A stretch of 64,000 nucleotides of DNA, taken from positions 1 through 64,000 of the forward strand of contig NZ_JAKZFS010000002.1 of the NCBI RefSeq assembly GCF_022808915.1, in the 5' to 3' direction. Both the position numbers and the translations under genes were made by a program. The notes below the pieces were generated by a model. It was not told the origin of the DNA and made no database searches. It saw only the letters and a list, made by a program, of their open reading frames with translations. The DNA comes from Fundidesulfovibrio terrae (GTDB taxonomy: Bacteria > Desulfobacterota > Desulfovibrionia > Desulfovibrionales > Desulfovibrionaceae). The stretch's first letter is position 1. Each line of letters begins with the position of its first letter. Positions 18,994-26,880 of this stretch are shown one piece after another.

Positions 18994-20790
18994 CTAATTC
19001 AGCGCCGGTATCCCTTCGTCGTTCTTGCGGAAAGAGGCGATAAGCGAGGTCAGTTCGCGCGACTCGCCAGCCAGACCATGCATCGCGTCCGTGGCTTCGC
19101 TCATGCCCTGGGCGATCTCGGAGGCGATTCGGCTCACTTCTTCAACTGCCCGGCTGATCTGCTCGCTGGCGGCGGATTGTTCCTGCGAGGCGGTGGCGAT
19201 GGCGGTGATCTGGTCTCCGGTGCCGGTGACCAGTCCGACGATGTCGTGCAGGGCGTTTTCGGATTCGGCCGCTTCGGTGGTGGCGGTAGAGACCGCCTGG
19301 GCGGCCTGGTTCACCAGATCGATGTTGGAGTGTATGCCGTCCTGGATGCTGGAGATGGAATCGCCCACTTCCTTTGTGGCGGCCATGGTTTTTTCGGCGA
19401 GCTTGCGCACCTCGTCGGCAACCACGGCGAAGCCACGCCCGGCTTCGCCCGCGCGGGCGGCCTCGATGGCGGCGTTGAGGGCCAGCAGGTTGGTCTGGTC
19501 GGCAATGTCGGAGATGACGTTCATGATCCGGCCGATGGACCCGGCCTGATCGCCGAGCCGTCCCATGCCGGATTCCAGCATTTCGGCAACGACGTTCACC
19601 TGGGTGATGGCGCTTTTGGCCCGTCCCACCACGTCGCGTCCTTCCTCTGCCTTGGTTTTGGCGTTGGCGGCCTGGCTGGCGGCGCTGGAGGCGCTCTGGG
19701 CCACCTCGAGCACGGAGGTGTTCATCTGCTGCATGGCGGCGGCGGTCTCGGAGGTGCGCGCTTCCTGGGTGGAGACGCCGCGTCCCACCACCTGCACCTG
19801 GCCGGAGAGCTGGCTGGTGGCGGCGGACATGCCTTCCACCACGCGTTCGAGGCGGTGGGCGGCTTCGAGCATCTCGCTCTGCCTGGCCTCGGCGCGGTTC
19901 ATGGCCTGGCGGGCCTGTTCGGCGGCCTCGGTGGCGTTCTGGGCTTCGCGCTCGGCGTCGGCTTCCTTGAGGAGGCATTGCTGGATCATGGATTTGAGCT
20001 TGCCCACCATGTCGCGCAATCCGTCGGCCAGGATTCCAAATTCGTCGCGGGCTGTGATTTCCAGGGGCGCGTCCAGGTTCCCCTCGCCGACGGCGGTGGC
20101 GTATCTGGCCAAGGCAGTGGTGTTGCGGGCCAGATAGCGCGACGTGACCACGGCCAGCAGGGCGGCGAGCAGCGTGCCGCCGATCATGCCCAGGAGCGCG
20201 GCAAGCTTGTTGATGCGCGCGTCCCGTTCGCTCTCGGCCAGCGACTGTGCGGCGCTCTGGTTGATCTGGGCGGTCATGGCGTCGAGGCTGGCGAACAGTT
20301 TTTCGTTGCTCGCCAGGATGTCGCCCAGGGTGAGGGCGAGCATGCGGTCATAGGTTTCCTGGCCGTTGGTCTGGTGGAAGTCCTTTTCGAGGCTGAAGAA
20401 CTGGTTGTTGAGATCCCTGGCCCGGACCAACTCGGATTGGAATTCCTTCCAGAGCTGCGCTTCCTTGGGCGTCTTCTCGAGTTTCTCGTAGAGATCCAGG
20501 CCCTGTTTGTATTTGGCCCGTGCCGACTCCACTTCGGCGAGCAGCGCCTCGCGCTTCTGGGGAGGAAGACCGGGCAGCATGAGGGATCGCTGTATCTCAA
20601 CCACTTTGCGTATGTTGTCCTGCATGAGGAGAATACCCTGCATGCTGGGAATGCGTAAGGCTCCGAGTTCCGTCAGGCGGCCACCGATGGAACTATTGCA
20701 CCACAGCGCAGACGATCCGAGCAGGATGAACAACAGGATGATCGTCCCGAAGGACGCAGCGAGTTTTACGGCAAGGTTGCAGTTTCTCAT
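18994..20790 (-). CDS. Methyl-accepting chemotaxis protein
   Basis: A chemoreceptor of about 598 residues. After a first membrane helix (about residues 8-30) comes a four-helix-bundle-type periplasmic sensor, a second helix (about 195-215), a HAMP domain and a long coiled-coil signalling domain with the hairpin tip [24 protein letters not shown]. There is no C-terminal CheR-docking pentapeptide. The ligand is unknown. The ATG at 20790 has GAGGAG upstream, while the open frame extends further without support. No other che gene is nearby. Confidence 0.95.
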   Translation of the reverse strand: MRNCNLAVKLAASFGTIILLFILLGSSALWCNSSIGGRLTELGALRIPSMQGILLMQDNIRKVVEIQRSLMLPGLPPQKREALLAEVESARAKYKQGLDLYEKLEKTPKEAQLWKEFQSELVRARDLNNQFFSLEKDFHQTNGQETYDRMLALTLGDILASNEKLFASLDAMTAQINQSAAQSLAESERDARINKLAALLGMIGGTLLAALLAVVTSRYLARNTTALARYATAVGEGNLDAPLEITARDEFGILADGLRDMVGKLKSMIQQCLLKEADAEREAQNATEAAEQARQAMNRAEARQSEMLEAAHRLERVVEGMSAATSQLSGQVQVVGRGVSTQEARTSETAAAMQQMNTSVLEVAQSASSAASQAANAKTKAEEGRDVVGRAKSAITQVNVVAEMLESGMGRLGDQAGSIGRIMNVISDIADQTNLLALNAAIEAARAGEAGRGFAVVADEVRKLAEKTMAATKEVGDSISSIQDGIHSNIDLVNQAAQAVSTATTEAAESENALHDIVGLVTGTGDQITAIATASQEQSAASEQISRAVEEVSRIASEIAQGMSEATDAMHGLAGESRELTSLIASFRKNDEGIPALN

Positions 20791-21035
20791 GCGAGGCAGC
20801 TCCTCTTGTACAGGTTCGAGAGGAATGGGAATGGCATATATTTTTCGCTTCCTGTTCGTAGAGAAAATGCCGGGCGCGCGCCAGTAGGGTTTCACGAAAT
20901 TTATAAGTCAATGATGTGAAGAGCTATTTACGGTAAGATAATCGAAGAGAAGGTTGACATGTATTGATCATGTGTATGCATTGTCGCAGGAACGGTTGAT
21001 GAGCGGCAGTGGCTCAGTCGCGGCACGGGCCTCGA
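20791..21035. other. Non-coding gap upstream of the chemoreceptor
   Basis: About 250 bases, more AT-rich than the surroundings, between the chemoreceptor gene and the terminator of the PEP-CTERM gene. It contains a TTGACA at 20954-20959 without a good -10 partner, and a TGATCA palindrome. No gene is supported here; promoter elements for the chemoreceptor are expected but not clear. Confidence 0.4.
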
Positions 21036-21076
21036 TGAAAACAAAAAAGGCCGCCCGGTTACGCCGGACGGCCTTT
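21036..21076 (-). terminator. Terminator of the PEP-CTERM gene
   Basis: The hairpin AAAGGCCG.CCGG/CCGG.CGGCCTTT (21046-21076, one mismatch) is followed on the minus strand by CCTTTTTTGTTTTC. Confidence 0.85.
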
Positions 21077-21094
21077 GGATTGTTCAGGAAGGGT

Positions 21095-21955
21095 TCAGCT
21101 CCGCGCGCCCTTGCGGCGTCTGGCCGCACCCAGTCCGAAAAGGCCGAGTCCCGCGAGGATCATGGTTCCCGGCTCCGGAGTGGCCACGGGAATGTCGGTG
21201 ACCGGATGGTCCGGGTTATTGGGCGGGTCAGCCTCGGTCAGAAAGGCCAGGGGCGCTTTGGCGTTGGACGAGGGCGAACTCGCGTAAGTCTGCGGCACGT
21301 CGGAGGAGGCGCCCCCGGAGCGCGCCGGGGTGTCCGTCAGGGGGGGAGTCGTGTCCGTCGTGGGCGTCGTGAGAGCCGCTGAACGCAGGTAGCGCTCGAG
21401 CTGGCTGGCGTAGGACGTGCTGTTCCCGTTGTCGCTTCCGCTTCCCCCGCTACCGCCACTGCTCGACCCACTGTCCGAGGAGCCGGAAAAATTGCCGGAC
21501 ACGGGCAGGTAGCCTCCAGTTCCCGGATCGGAGCCCTGGAAGGGGCGTCCCCCGTGCCACTGTTGGGAGTGGGAGGAGGTGCCCAGGCTGTCCGAGATTT
21601 GCGAAAAGATTCCGCCGCGGGAGCCGGGAGTGTACGCTTGCTGCCACACCTGGGAAGCCATCAGGTCCATCGGTGCGTCCAGGGCGTTGAAGAAGAACGC
21701 CTCGGAGGAGAATTCCGGTCCGAAAGTCTGCATGTAGGCGGATGCCGCGGCCACATTCCGGATGATCCCGGTGGGGGCGGCCCGGCCCGCGAGATTGCTC
21801 AGAGGTGTCCTGGATAGGGGCTCGCCGGGAATCGAGTCGTCCGCCAGGACCGTTTCGTCGGTTTCGGACAGGGACGCAAATCTGTTGCCCGCGCTGACGA
21901 TACAGACGCAGCCGATGATGCCGAGTGCGAAGAGTGCTATGAAGAGACGGCCCAT
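21095..21955 (-). CDS. PEP-CTERM sorting-signal protein
   Basis: A 286-residue exported protein with an N-terminal signal or anchor helix (RLFIALFALGIIGCVCIVSAG) and a C-terminal PEP-CTERM tripartite signal: PEPG, a hydrophobic helix (MILAGLGLFGLGAA) and an RRRK basic tail. The middle has a low-complexity Ser/Gly stretch (about residues 150-175). Such proteins are cleaved and anchored by an exosortase and are often linked to extracellular polysaccharide. No exosortase gene is in the window. The function of the body is unknown. Confidence 0.85.
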   Translation of the reverse strand: MGRLFIALFALGIIGCVCIVSAGNRFASLSETDETVLADDSIPGEPLSRTPLSNLAGRAAPTGIIRNVAAASAYMQTFGPEFSSEAFFFNALDAPMDLMASQVWQQAYTPGSRGGIFSQISDSLGTSSHSQQWHGGRPFQGSDPGTGGYLPVSGNFSGSSDSGSSSGGSGGSGSDNGNSTSYASQLERYLRSAALTTPTTDTTPPLTDTPARSGGASSDVPQTYASSPSSNAKAPLAFLTEADPPNNPDHPVTDIPVATPEPGTMILAGLGLFGLGAARRRKGARS

Positions 21956-22177
21956 CTTATGCCTCCCAGGGTATCCGCGATTCTCGGTGGTTCGTTGGCC
22001 CGGAAGTCATCCCCACTGATGCTGGGAGCTGGTGATGCTTGCAAGGCCCGCGAAGTGTAAAATTAACCGAAAATCATCGGGAAACTTAACACAAAGCGGG
22101 TGAAAAAACCGAAAATACACGCTTGGTAACTTTTCAAGCAATGAGCGTGCCGGATACGGAGTGTCCGGATAGGGAAT

Positions 22178-22211
22178 TGCAAAAAGAAAAGGCCGGGTTT
22201 CCCCGGCCTTT
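22178..22211 (-). terminator. Terminator of the gmd pair
   Basis: AAAGGCCGGG (22188-22197) pairs with CCCGGCCTTT (22202-22211); the minus strand then reads CTTTTCTTTTTGC. It lies about 30 bases beyond the gmd stop codon. Confidence 0.9.
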
Positions 22212-22239
22212 CAGTGGCGCGAGCGCCGGCAAGGCGAGG

Positions 22240-23331
22240 TTATTCGTGAAAATCGAACGTCGCGAACCCCTTGTTTTTGCACAGAGTATCGCGTTCGGCG
22301 TCGCGCAGGTCCGCCTGGGCCATTTCCGAGACCATCTGCCTGAAGGTGATGCGGGGGGTCCAACCCAGCTGCTGGCGGGCCTTGGTGGGGTCGCCCAGAA
22401 GCGTCTCAACCTCGGTGGGACGGAAGTAGCGCGGGGCCACGGCCACGACGCACTTGCCGGTCTCGGCGTGGTAGCCCTTCTCGTTGACGCCTTCGCCCTC
22501 GAAGCGCAGGGGGATGCCCAGCTCTTCGGCGGTGGCCTGCACGAACTGGCGCACGCTGTACTGCTCGCCCGTGGCGATGACGTAATCGTCAGGGGTGTCC
22601 TGCTGCAGCATGAGCCACATCATCTCCACGTAGTCGCGGGCGTGTCCCCAGTCGCGCTTGGCGTTCAGGTTGCCCAGGTAGAGGCAGTCCTGCAGGCCCA
22701 GCTTGATTCGGGCCATGGCCCGGGTGATCTTGCGGGTGACGAAGGTCTCGCCGCGCATGGGCGACTCGTGGTTGAAGAGGATGCCGTTGCAGGCGAACAT
22801 GTTGTAGGCCTCGCGGTAGTTCACCGTGATCCAGTACCCGTAGAGCTTTGCCACAGCGTAGGGGCTGCGCGGGTAGAAGGGGGTCTTCTCGGTCTGGGGC
22901 ACTTCCCGGACCTTGCCGAAGAGCTCCGACGTGGAGGCCTGATAGACCTTTGTTTTCCCGGTGAGCCCGAGGATACGGATGGCCTCCAGGATGCGCAGGG
23001 TGCCCAGCGCGTCGCAGTTGGCCGTATACTCCGGAGTCTCGAAGGACACCGCCACGTGGGACTGGGCGGCCAGGTTGTACAACTCGTCCGGCTGCACCTG
23101 CTGGATGACCCGGATCAGGTTGGTGGAGTCGGTCAGATCGCCGTAGTGCAGGATGAAGCGCCGCCCCGTGACGTGCGGATCCTGGTAGAGGTGGTCGATG
23201 CGGTTGGTGTTGAAGAGCGAGGCGCGGCGCTTGATGCCGTGTACCTCGTAGCCCTTCTCCAGGAGCATTTCCGCGAGGTAGGCCCCGTCCTGTCCGGTGA
23301 TGCCGGTGATGAGGGCGACCTTCTTCTTCAT
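22240..23331 (-). CDS. gmd: GDP-mannose 4,6-dehydratase
   Basis: A 363-residue SDR-type enzyme making GDP-4-keto-6-deoxymannose, precursor of GDP-fucose, GDP-rhamnose and related sugars. [17 protein letters not shown] is the cofactor loop; ASTSELFG and [10 protein letters not shown] supply the Thr/Ser-Glu-Tyr-Lys active site. [15 protein letters not shown] is a Gmd signature. Its ATG overlaps the stop of the upstream paralogue by four bases (ATGA). Confidence 0.96.
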   Translation of the reverse strand: MKKKVALITGITGQDGAYLAEMLLEKGYEVHGIKRRASLFNTNRIDHLYQDPHVTGRRFILHYGDLTDSTNLIRVIQQVQPDELYNLAAQSHVAVSFETPEYTANCDALGTLRILEAIRILGLTGKTKVYQASTSELFGKVREVPQTEKTPFYPRSPYAVAKLYGYWITVNYREAYNMFACNGILFNHESPMRGETFVTRKITRAMARIKLGLQDCLYLGNLNAKRDWGHARDYVEMMWLMLQQDTPDDYVIATGEQYSVRQFVQATAEELGIPLRFEGEGVNEKGYHAETGKCVVAVAPRYFRPTEVETLLGDPTKARQQLGWTPRITFRQMVSEMAQADLRDAERDTLCKNKGFATFDFHE

Positions 23332-24305
23332 GCGAGGTTCTCCTTCGGGGACGTCTGCTCCCGTTCGGCCTTGACCATGGCCCTGGCCACCTCGGGCATG
23401 GCCATGGTGGCCTGCCAGCCGAGGCGTTCCCGGGCCTTGGAGGGGTCGGCGCGGCTGACAAGTATGTCGGTAGGCCGGTAGAGGCCGGAGTTGACGTCCA
23501 CGTGTTCGGTATGGTCGAGGCCCAGCTCCGCGAAGACCTGGGCCGTGAAATCCTGCAGGGAATAGCTCTTGCCGGTGGCGATGAGAAAGTCTTCGGGAGC
23601 GTCTTGCTGGAGCATGCGCCACATGGCGTCAACGTATTCGCCGGCCCAGCCCCAGTCGCGCACCACGCCGGTGTTGCCCAGGCTCAGGCGCTCGCCGGAT
23701 CCGGCCGCGATGCGGCAGGCCGTGGACACGATCTTGCGGGTGACGAAGCGGGCCGGGCGAAGCGGCGACTCGTGGTTGGTCAGGATGCCCGAGCAGGCGT
23801 AGAGCCCGTAAGCCTCGCGGTAGTTGGCCACGGACCAGTAGGACGCGGCCTTGGCCACGGCGTAAGGGCTGCGGGGCTTGAAGGGGGTGTCCTCGCTGGC
23901 CGGCTCGGGGGAGTTGCCGAAGCACTCCGAGGAGCATGCGTTGTACAGCCTGATGGGCTTGCCGAGCAGGCGCAAGAGCTCCAGAATGTTGATGGTGGCC
24001 ACGGCCACGGACTCGAAGGTCTCCAGGGGCTGCTCGAAGGAAAGCCCCACGGAGCTCTGCCCGGCCAGGTTGTAGACCTCGTCCGGATCCACCTTTTCGA
24101 TGACCTGCCACAGCCCCCGGAAATCGGTGAGCGAGGCCGAATGGATGGCCACCCTGTCCGCCACGCCCAGGGCCGCGAGGCCCGCCGTATTGGCCATGGG
24201 GGCGTCGCGCGAGGTCCCGGCCACCGTGTAGCCCTTGTCCGCGAGGAGCTTGGCCAGGTAGGCGCCGTCTTGGCCGGTTATGCCGATGATGAGGGCGGAT
24301 TTCAT
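23328..24305 (-). CDS. Gmd-like NAD-dependent epimerase/dehydratase
   Basis: A 325-residue paralogue of the adjacent Gmd, sharing [24 protein letters not shown], the [10 protein letters not shown] Tyr-Lys pair and [16 protein letters not shown]. It is about 40 residues shorter than Gmd. It could be a second GDP-mannose 4,6-dehydratase or act on the 4-keto product; sequence alone does not decide. Translational coupling to gmd (4-base overlap) indicates a joint pathway for surface polysaccharide. Confidence 0.82.
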   Translation of the reverse strand: MKSALIIGITGQDGAYLAKLLADKGYTVAGTSRDAPMANTAGLAALGVADRVAIHSASLTDFRGLWQVIEKVDPDEVYNLAGQSSVGLSFEQPLETFESVAVATINILELLRLLGKPIRLYNACSSECFGNSPEPASEDTPFKPRSPYAVAKAASYWSVANYREAYGLYACSGILTNHESPLRPARFVTRKIVSTACRIAAGSGERLSLGNTGVVRDWGWAGEYVDAMWRMLQQDAPEDFLIATGKSYSLQDFTAQVFAELGLDHTEHVDVNSGLYRPTDILVSRADPSKARERLGWQATMAMPEVARAMVKAEREQTSPKENLA

Positions 24306-24387
24306 GCGTTGTCCGGATAATTTCTCAAAGCGACCTTTCTTGGTACAAACGCGGGATAGTGTCAATGCCGAGCCGGAGGATTGCGCA

Positions 24388-24415
24388 TGTGCATGTGCAT
24401 GGTTTTGCACATGTG
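24388..24415. promoter_or_regulatory. Inverted-repeat operator, site B (TGTGCA-N6-TGCACA)
   Basis: TGTGCA occurs twice in tandem (24388-24393 and 24394-24399); the second forms an 18-base inverted repeat with TGCACA (24406-24411), extended to CATGTGCA/TGCACATG. Its centre is about 72 bases upstream of the -24 GG of the sigma-54 promoter at 24472. It matches site A at 17275-17292. Confidence 0.6.
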
Positions 24416-24471
24416 AAGTGTTTCACCGTGCACGCCGCGCAATAACATGCTGTAATAATTTATGATATGCT

Positions 24472-24488
24472 TTGGCATGGATGCTGCT
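24472..24488 (+). promoter_or_regulatory. Candidate sigma-54 promoter of the Zra-like locus
   Basis: TTGGCATGGATGCTGCT has GG (24474-24475) and GC (24486-24487) separated by exactly ten bases and matches TGGCAC-N5-TTGC with two changes. It lies about 45 bases before the first gene of a locus that itself encodes a sigma-54 activator. Confidence 0.65.
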
Positions 24489-24533
24489 TCATGGCAGCAA
24501 ACGGCGCAAGCGATACGCGCCTTGGAGGCGGTC

Positions 24534-24833
24534 ATGAGAAAGAGTCTGCTGGTGACGCTGGCTGCTGCGGCGATCCTGTCCACCACGGTCCTCAGCGCCC
24601 TGGCCTGCGGCGGCCCCGGAATGGGTCGCGGCTACGGAATGGGCGGATACGCGGGTGCCTCGTACTCCGGGCCGGGCGCATGCCCCGCCTACGGTGCGGG
24701 ATCGGGCTACGGCCCCGGCGCGGGCCGGGGGTACGGATGGATGCGCGGCGGTTACGGCCAGAACCAGGGCGGTCCCCAGATGCAGGGCCGGTTCCCCGGG
24801 CAAGGCGGCCAGGCCGCACCGGCCGAGTTGTAA
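24534..24833 (+). CDS. Small secreted Gly/Tyr-rich protein
   Basis: A 99-residue protein with a signal peptide (MRKSLLVTLAAAAILSTTVLSALA) and a low-complexity mature part rich in Gly, Tyr, Met and Pro (repeated GYG, GPG, GRG). The ATG at 24534 follows TTGGAGG; the frame is open further upstream without support. Two Cys near the mature N terminus and several Met could bind metal, but that is speculation. First gene of the Zra-like locus, 43 bases before the ZraP-like gene, whose C-terminal tail is similar in composition. Confidence 0.75.
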   Translation: MRKSLLVTLAAAAILSTTVLSALACGGPGMGRGYGMGGYAGASYSGPGACPAYGAGSGYGPGAGRGYGWMRGGYGQNQGGPQMQGRFPGQGGQAAPAEL

Positions 24834-24876
24834 CGCGGCGTCGGCCGATCACAAAGTTTCCTAAGGAGATACGTCC

Positions 24877-25428
24877 ATGAAATCACGTCTTTCGATTCTG
24901 TCCCTGGCTGTGGTGGCCCTGCTTGCCGTCTCGTCCCTTGCCCTGGCTCAGCCCTACGGGCGCGGCCCCAACGCCTGGCTGGCCGGTGTGCCCCAGGAGA
25001 AGCAGGAGCAGGTGGCCAAGCTCTACGGTGAAGGCCGCCAGAAGCTCTACGAGCTGGAAAGCCGCAAGTGGGCCAAGCAGGCCGAGCTCAATGCCCTTCT
25101 GGCCTCCCCCAAGCCCGATTCCTCCAAGATCGAGGCCCTGGCCAAGGAGATCGGCAACTTGAGCTCCATGGTCTACCAGGAGCGCGTGGCCCTGCAGCAG
25201 CGCATCGCCAAGGAAACCGGCGTCAACATCCCCCTGGCCGGCGGCCCGGGCATGGGCGGAGGCTGCGGCGGCAACGGCTACGGCGCTGCGGGATGCCCCG
25301 GCGGTTCGGGCTACGGCCCCGGCGGCTGCCCCATGGGTCGCGGCGGCTACGGCCCCCAGGGCGGCAACCAGTCCGCGCTGCCCCTGTGCTGCCAGACTCC
25401 CGGCCAGACTACCGGCCAGGCCCAATAG
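24877..25428 (+). CDS. ZraP-like periplasmic metal-responsive chaperone
   Basis: A 183-residue periplasmic protein: signal peptide (to about residue 24), a helical core (about 35-110) with the EKQEQVAKLYGEGRQKLYEL and LNALLASPKPDSSKIEALAKEI segments of the ZraP/CpxP (heavy-metal sensor) family, and a C-terminal Gly/Cys-rich tail (CGGNG, CPGG, CPMG, CC). ZraP binds zinc and modulates the ZraSR pair in enterobacteria; the kinase and activator downstream fit that role. AAGGAGA precedes the ATG. Confidence 0.82.
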   Translation: MKSRLSILSLAVVALLAVSSLALAQPYGRGPNAWLAGVPQEKQEQVAKLYGEGRQKLYELESRKWAKQAELNALLASPKPDSSKIEALAKEIGNLSSMVYQERVALQQRIAKETGVNIPLAGGPGMGGGCGGNGYGAAGCPGGSGYGPGGCPMGRGGYGPQGGNQSALPLCCQTPGQTTGQAQ

Positions 25429-25463
25429 TTCCCATACGCCTTCAACCTCCATCCCCTCACCTT

Positions 25464-25498
25464 GGAACCCCGCCCCCCACCGGCGGGGTTCCCTCTTT
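25464..25498 (+). terminator. Terminator or attenuator after the ZraP-like gene
   Basis: GGAACCCCGCC (25464-25474) pairs with GGCGGGGTTCC (25482-25492) and is followed by CTCTTTC. It separates the two small secreted genes from the signalling genes, so the latter may be transcribed at a lower level or from their own promoter. Confidence 0.75.
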
Positions 25499-25548
25499 CG
25501 GGGGCCGATTGCCTTGTGCGCATTCCGGGTGATAGATGAAGGGGAGAG

Positions 25549-25611
25549 CGGGGCGCTGTCCCGCACCCGGAGGGGCGTGGCCCCGGTCCGGGATCGCGGG
25601 GGGCTTCCCCG
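25549..25611. repeat. Intergenic multi-hairpin repeat, type B copy 2
   Basis: The row GCGGG/CCCGC, GGGGC/GCCCC and GGGG/CCCC hairpins, joined by ACCCGG-type linkers, resembles the array at 18772-18836 but is degenerate. It fills the gap before the triple-repeat membrane protein. Confidence 0.5.
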
Positions 25612-25635
25612 ACACACTTCCCGCTGGAGCACACG

Positions 25636-26880
25636 ATGCTGCGTCGACTTTTCTGGTTGCTGTTCGCTTTTTCCCTGGCCGGGCTCGCGGCTTCGTCGCT
25701 TGCCCTGTTCGCCGGGCCGTCGGCCGAGGTGGCCGACTGGTCGGGGTGGAGCTTTCTCGGGCTGTCCCGCCCGCGCTGGGAGGCCCTGCACTACGGGCTG
25801 GGGCTTCTGCTGGCCGTGTCCGGCCTGGTGAGCCTCTTCACCGGCGGGAGCCGGATGATGGCCACCGGTGACGGCGAGGCGGACGCGGCTCCGGCCTGGA
25901 TCACCGCCATCATCGTGTTCGCGGCCTTCGTGCTGTCCAGCGTGCTCATGCTGCCCCCGGGCGGCACGCTGGTGGCCATGTCCGGTTCGCTCAAGTCGTG
26001 GCACGCCAAGAGTTTCGGCGAACCGCCCCTGGCGGGCGCGGCGCACCTTTCCCCCACGGAGCTGGCCAAGCGCCTGAGCCTGGACCCCGGCAAGGCCCTG
26101 ACCAACCTGGCCGTGCACAACGTGAAGATTTCCTCGTCCGACGCCACCATCGACGAGATCGCCCGCACCAACGGACTGGCCCCGGCCGCGGTGTACGAGA
26201 CCCTGCGCGGCGGCAAGGAGCCCAGGCTCCCCGCCCCGGCCCAGGCGGTCCAGGCTCAAGCCCAGCAGGCTCCCCCCCTGCCGCCCCAACTGCCCGCCGA
26301 CCCCCCGCCGGGACTGGGCAGGCTGAAGCTCTCCGACGTCTGCGAGCAGTACGGCCTGAATCTGAACACGGCTGTGGACAAGCTGGCCAAGGCAGGAATC
26401 CGGGCCTCTGGCGACATGACCCTGCGCCAGATTTCCCAGAACAACCTCATGCTGCCCATCGAAGTCTACGACGCCCTGCGCGGCACGCCCCAGCAGCCCC
26501 AGCCAGCCCCTGTTCCGGCTCCTGCTCCGGCGGCCCCCGCCCCGGCAGCTCCGGCGACGGCCCAGCCCGAGGCGCAGCCCGCCACAGCCGCGCCCGCGCC
26601 GCAGGCTCCTCCGGCCGTGACGGCGCAGCCCCAACCGGCCGCTCCGGCTCCGGGCCAGGCCCCGGAACAGGCCCCCGCCCCGCAGGTCGTCCTCGTGCCC
26701 GAGAACCTGGGCGCCATGACCCTGGCCGCCTTCTGCCGCGACCACAACATCGAGGCCCCGCAGGCCCTGGCCCGGCTCAAGGCCAAGGGCATCGTGGCCT
26801 TCTCGGACATGACCTTCCGGGAACTGGCCATCGAAAACAACCTCACCCCCGAGCAGGTGATGGAACTCATGGTCAAGTAG
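25636..26880 (+). CDS. Membrane protein with three ~53-residue helical repeats
   Basis: A 414-residue protein with three membrane helices (about residues 4-27, 48-70, 88-107; a DUF4405-like segment with HY near the second helix) followed by three homologous modules at about 138-190, 229-281 and 360-412. Each module reads roughly as LxxLCxxxGLxxxxAxxKLxxxxIxxSxxMTLxxIAxxNxLxPxxVYxxL. Pro/Ala/Gln-rich linkers of about 38 and 78 residues separate them. Function unknown; the context suggests a sensor accessory to the adjacent kinase. Its stop codon abuts the kinase start codon. Confidence 0.75.
   Translation: MLRRLFWLLFAFSLAGLAASSLALFAGPSAEVADWSGWSFLGLSRPRWEALHYGLGLLLAVSGLVSLFTGGSRMMATGDGEADAAPAWITAIIVFAAFVLSSVLMLPPGGTLVAMSGSLKSWHAKSFGEPPLAGAAHLSPTELAKRLSLDPGKALTNLAVHNVKISSSDATIDEIARTNGLAPAAVYETLRGGKEPRLPAPAQAVQAQAQQAPPLPPQLPADPPPGLGRLKLSDVCEQYGLNLNTAVDKLAKAGIRASGDMTLRQISQNNLMLPIEVYDALRGTPQQPQPAPVPAPAPAAPAPAAPATAQPEAQPATAAPAPQAPPAVTAQPQPAAPAPGQAPEQAPAPQVVLVPENLGAMTLAAFCRDHNIEAPQALARLKAKGIVAFSDMTFRELAIENNLTPEQVMELMVK

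Noticed and set aside
24600-25420. Gly-rich direct repeats in the two small secreted genes as a possible CRISPR or tandem repeat array
   Set aside because: The repeats are short, irregular codon-level repeats within reading frames, without spacers. No CRISPR array or cas gene was seen anywhere in the window.
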